Source: DAHUXT01 sp036273675 (GTDB lineage Bacteria; Chloroflexota; Ktedonobacteria; Ktedonobacterales; JADMIN01). From it: a DNA stretch of 64,000 nt. A program made the translations under genes and the position numbers. The notes under the pieces are model-generated. The model was given only the letters and a program-made list of their open reading frames with translations, was not told the DNA's origin and did not search any database. Shown here in pieces: positions 61,943-64,000 of this stretch (positions are counted from its first letter, which is position 1; the number at the start of each line of letters is the position of its first letter). The stretch lies in NCBI GenBank assembly GCA_036273675.1, contig DASUHD010000178.1:1-64000 (forward strand). Direction: 5' to 3'.

Positions 61943-63960
61943 GCACGGGCAACATGATCATCGAGAGCATTGGCGCCTTTCTTCCAGAAAGGGTCGTTAC
62001 GACGGACGAGGTGTTGCGAGGCTGTGCCACCAAGCTCGTGTTTCCGCTCGAACGAATCACCGGAATCCGCTCGCGACGAATGGCCGGAGAGGCGGAATTC
62101 TCAATTGACCTCGCGCGCCGGGCCGTCGAACGCTGCTTCCAGTTGTCGCGGTATCGCCCGGAAGACATTGACATTGTCATCTGCAGCAATATCTCGCGCT
62201 GCGATGGCCCAAATTCGCAATTTACCTTCGAACCCAGCACAGCTGTGCGACTCAGCGCGCTCGTTGGCTGTACACATGCGCTCACATTTGATATTGCGAA
62301 CGCCTGTGCAGGCACGTTCACCGCATTCGCCCTTGCGGATGGGCTGCTCAAATCAGGCAAATACCATCGGGCTTTAGTGGCCAGTGGAGAGTACATCACA
62401 TGTTTGACGCGAACCGCGCAGCGCGAGATCGAAGGAGCAGCAGATCCAAGACTGGCATGCTTGACGCTGGGTGACTCGGGTGTCGCGACGATCCTGGAAC
62501 TGGGGCAGAGCAAGACCGTTGGCTTCCAGCAGCTTGACATTTGTACGCTCGGTCGCTACAGCGATTGTTGTACAGCGGGCGCGTCGCATCGCAGTCACGG
62601 CGCGGTAATGCTCACTGATGCGTTGCGGCTCACCGCAGCCTCACTCACAGAGGGGCTGCCGCTCGCAATGGCTGGCCTCGCGCAGAACGGCTGGAGCCCT
62701 GATAATGCACAACATATCATTCTTCACCAAACCTCACGAACGACACTCGTTGGCGGTATGCGAGCGATCAACCATGCCGTTGGACGTGAGGCGTGTCATG
62801 TTGGCAATATGATTGACCATCTTGCGGATAGAGGGAACACGGCGACAAACAGCCACATGCTTGCACTCTACGAAAACATGGTATCTGGGAGAATTGGATC
62901 TGGTGAGACGGTGCTTTTTGGTGTGACGGGTTCAGGGCTGACCGTTGGTTCGGCCGTCTACACCCTTGATGACCTGCCAGAACGGGTGCGTCTCCAGGTC
63001 AATGGCCGCGGAGGGTATGCCAGGCAGACAGCCACACAAACCAAGCGCGCGCCCATGGACGCGCACGCGCCAGGGATCAGGATAGCCTGTGCAGCAACTA
63101 GCTCTACCCTGGCAGAAGAGGGCCATACTGCCCGGATGCTCGCGCACATCGCCGCCGAGCGATGCCTGGAACGCTGGCCAGGTGATCGCGAAGCGATTCC
63201 ATTGTTGCTGTACGCGGGAGTGTATCGCGATGACTTTATGTGCGAGCCGGCGATGGCCGCCCTGCTGACTGCGGACCTGGACCTCGATCATGCGCAAGCA
63301 GCGGCGAGCGTACAACGCAGATTGGCCTTCGATGTGTTCAACGGCTCGCTTGGATTCTTACAGGGCTGCTACCTGGCCAGCCAGTTGATGCGGGCGCGTG
63401 GGTTCGATTGCGCCATGATCGCGACAGGCGAGATCGAGAACAATGCTACGGTGTTCCCAGCGCGGATGCGGGGGCTTGTTGAGATGGGCAGTGCGCTAGT
63501 TCTCGAGACTCACAACGGCTCGGGTGGGTTCGGTGGCTTTCTCTTCCGTTCCTTTGTCGAGCACCTTGACGCGCTCTTCACCCGCACGAATGAGGAGGGC
63601 GGAAAAACCTATCTGGAGTGTGCCAAGAGCGAGGACCTCGAAGAGCGCTACCTCACATGCATTGCCCAGACTGTGCGTGAATTTCTGGCTGCGGAGGAGA
63701 TTGTGCTGGATCAAGTAAACGTGGTCTTTCCACCGCAAATTTCGAGTTCGTTTATCTCCCGTCTCGCGACAATCCTTGGCCTCGATCGATCCAGGTTCGT
63801 TGACGCATGCCTGGATAATGGAGATGCTTTCACGTCCTCGCTGCCCCTCGCACTCGAACAGGCGCGCGAGCATGGGTCAATGAACGCAGGCGACATCGGG
63901 CTTATGATCGCGGTCGGGTCAGGTGTCCAGGTGGGTTGCGCGCTCTATCGCTTCCTCTAG
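61939..63960 (+). CDS. Fused double KAS III-like ketosynthase, second half catalytically degenerate
   Basis: The 673-residue protein has two thiolase-fold halves. The first (1-345) keeps the KAS III triad: Cys123 in NACAGTF, His263 in LHQTS and Asn300 in GNTATNSH. The second (about 376-673) has FNGSLGF, PPQISSS and GDAFTSS at the matching places, so Ser470, Pro and Asp replace Cys, His and Asn. An active-inactive pair is known from PqsC and PqsB, separate proteins that form a heterodimer; here both are fused. The ATG overlaps the synthetase stop (ATGA), so it works with it, probably condensing the carrier-bound acyl-aminoacyl chain with another acyl or malonyl unit and releasing it. Confidence 0.85.
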   Translation: MSTGNMIIESIGAFLPERVVTTDEVLRGCATKLVFPLERITGIRSRRMAGEAEFSIDLARRAVERCFQLSRYRPEDIDIVICSNISRCDGPNSQFTFEPSTAVRLSALVGCTHALTFDIANACAGTFTAFALADGLLKSGKYHRALVASGEYITCLTRTAQREIEGAADPRLACLTLGDSGVATILELGQSKTVGFQQLDICTLGRYSDCCTAGASHRSHGAVMLTDALRLTAASLTEGLPLAMAGLAQNGWSPDNAQHIILHQTSRTTLVGGMRAINHAVGREACHVGNMIDHLADRGNTATNSHMLALYENMVSGRIGSGETVLFGVTGSGLTVGSAVYTLDDLPERVRLQVNGRGGYARQTATQTKRAPMDAHAPGIRIACAATSSTLAEEGHTARMLAHIAAERCLERWPGDREAIPLLLYAGVYRDDFMCEPAMAALLTADLDLDHAQAAASVQRRLAFDVFNGSLGFLQGCYLASQLMRARGFDCAMIATGEIENNATVFPARMRGLVEMGSALVLETHNGSGGFGGFLFRSFVEHLDALFTRTNEEGGKTYLECAKSEDLEERYLTCIAQTVREFLAAEEIVLDQVNVVFPPQISSSFISRLATILGLDRSRFVDACLDNGDAFTSSLPLALEQAREHGSMNAGDIGLMIAVGSGVQVGCALYRFL

Positions 63961-64000
63961 AGCGCCTGCCTATCGCAGATAGCGCCGACCGCTGGACGAT

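Overview
This window looks like a chromosome segment from a GC-rich member of Chloroflexota, perhaps Ktedonobacteria or a relative; this is inference from gene content, as no rRNA is present. The pointers are F420-type oxidoreductases (LLM and PPOX families), a SARP/NB-ARC regulator, NarL-type two-component systems, Hanks-type kinases and multi-HAMP hybrid kinases. Most genes have clear AGGAG-like ribosome binding sites, and several starts were placed by them.

Layout. 0-7.3 kb: a gene tail, tRNA-Thr(CGU), a membrane protein, rnc overlapping selD, a small anchored protein, a Ser/Thr kinase, a cation antiporter and a small membrane protein with an IS5 relic at its tail. The selD gene has an in-frame TGA at the catalytic position and is read here as a selenoprotein. 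7.5-13.1 kb: a NarL-type regulator/kinase pair, M20 peptidase, PPOX protein and a stand-alone receiver. 13.2-17 kb: a phage-portal-like gene with an HExxH protein, then a lipoprotein GH3 enzyme. 17-20 kb: scraps of broken genes, then a P450-TetR operon whose promoter carries a palindrome inside the -35/-10 spacer. 20-31 kb: DinB-like protein, Kef-type antiporter, peptide ABC transporter parts without ATPases, a MarR-MFS pair and an S51 peptidase. 31-43.9 kb: an ECF sigma/anti-sigma pair, a three-gene phosphorelay with a 1487-residue Nik1-like hybrid kinase, a polysaccharide deacetylase, an LLM oxidoreductase and an amidohydrolase.

43.9-53.7 kb is accessory DNA. Four same-strand relics of the 3' end of comM (Mg-chelatase-like gene) separate three modules: a Ser/Thr kinase with an outside domain; a membrane protein with a YtrA-type GntR regulator; and a SARP-like regulator with a DoxX protein and an intact IS5-family element. 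An IS630 transposase relic follows.

54.9-64 kb holds a coupled biosynthetic operon that seems unusual: fatty acyl-AMP ligase, cobalamin-binding-type radical SAM enzyme, an ACP-C-A-PCP peptide synthetase without a thioesterase, and a double KAS III protein in which the second half has lost its catalytic residues. A likely scheme is that the ligase loads a fatty acid on the first carrier, the synthetase joins it to one small amino acid, and the double ketosynthase releases or extends the chain by C-C bond formation, with the radical SAM enzyme modifying the product. The cluster may continue past the right edge.
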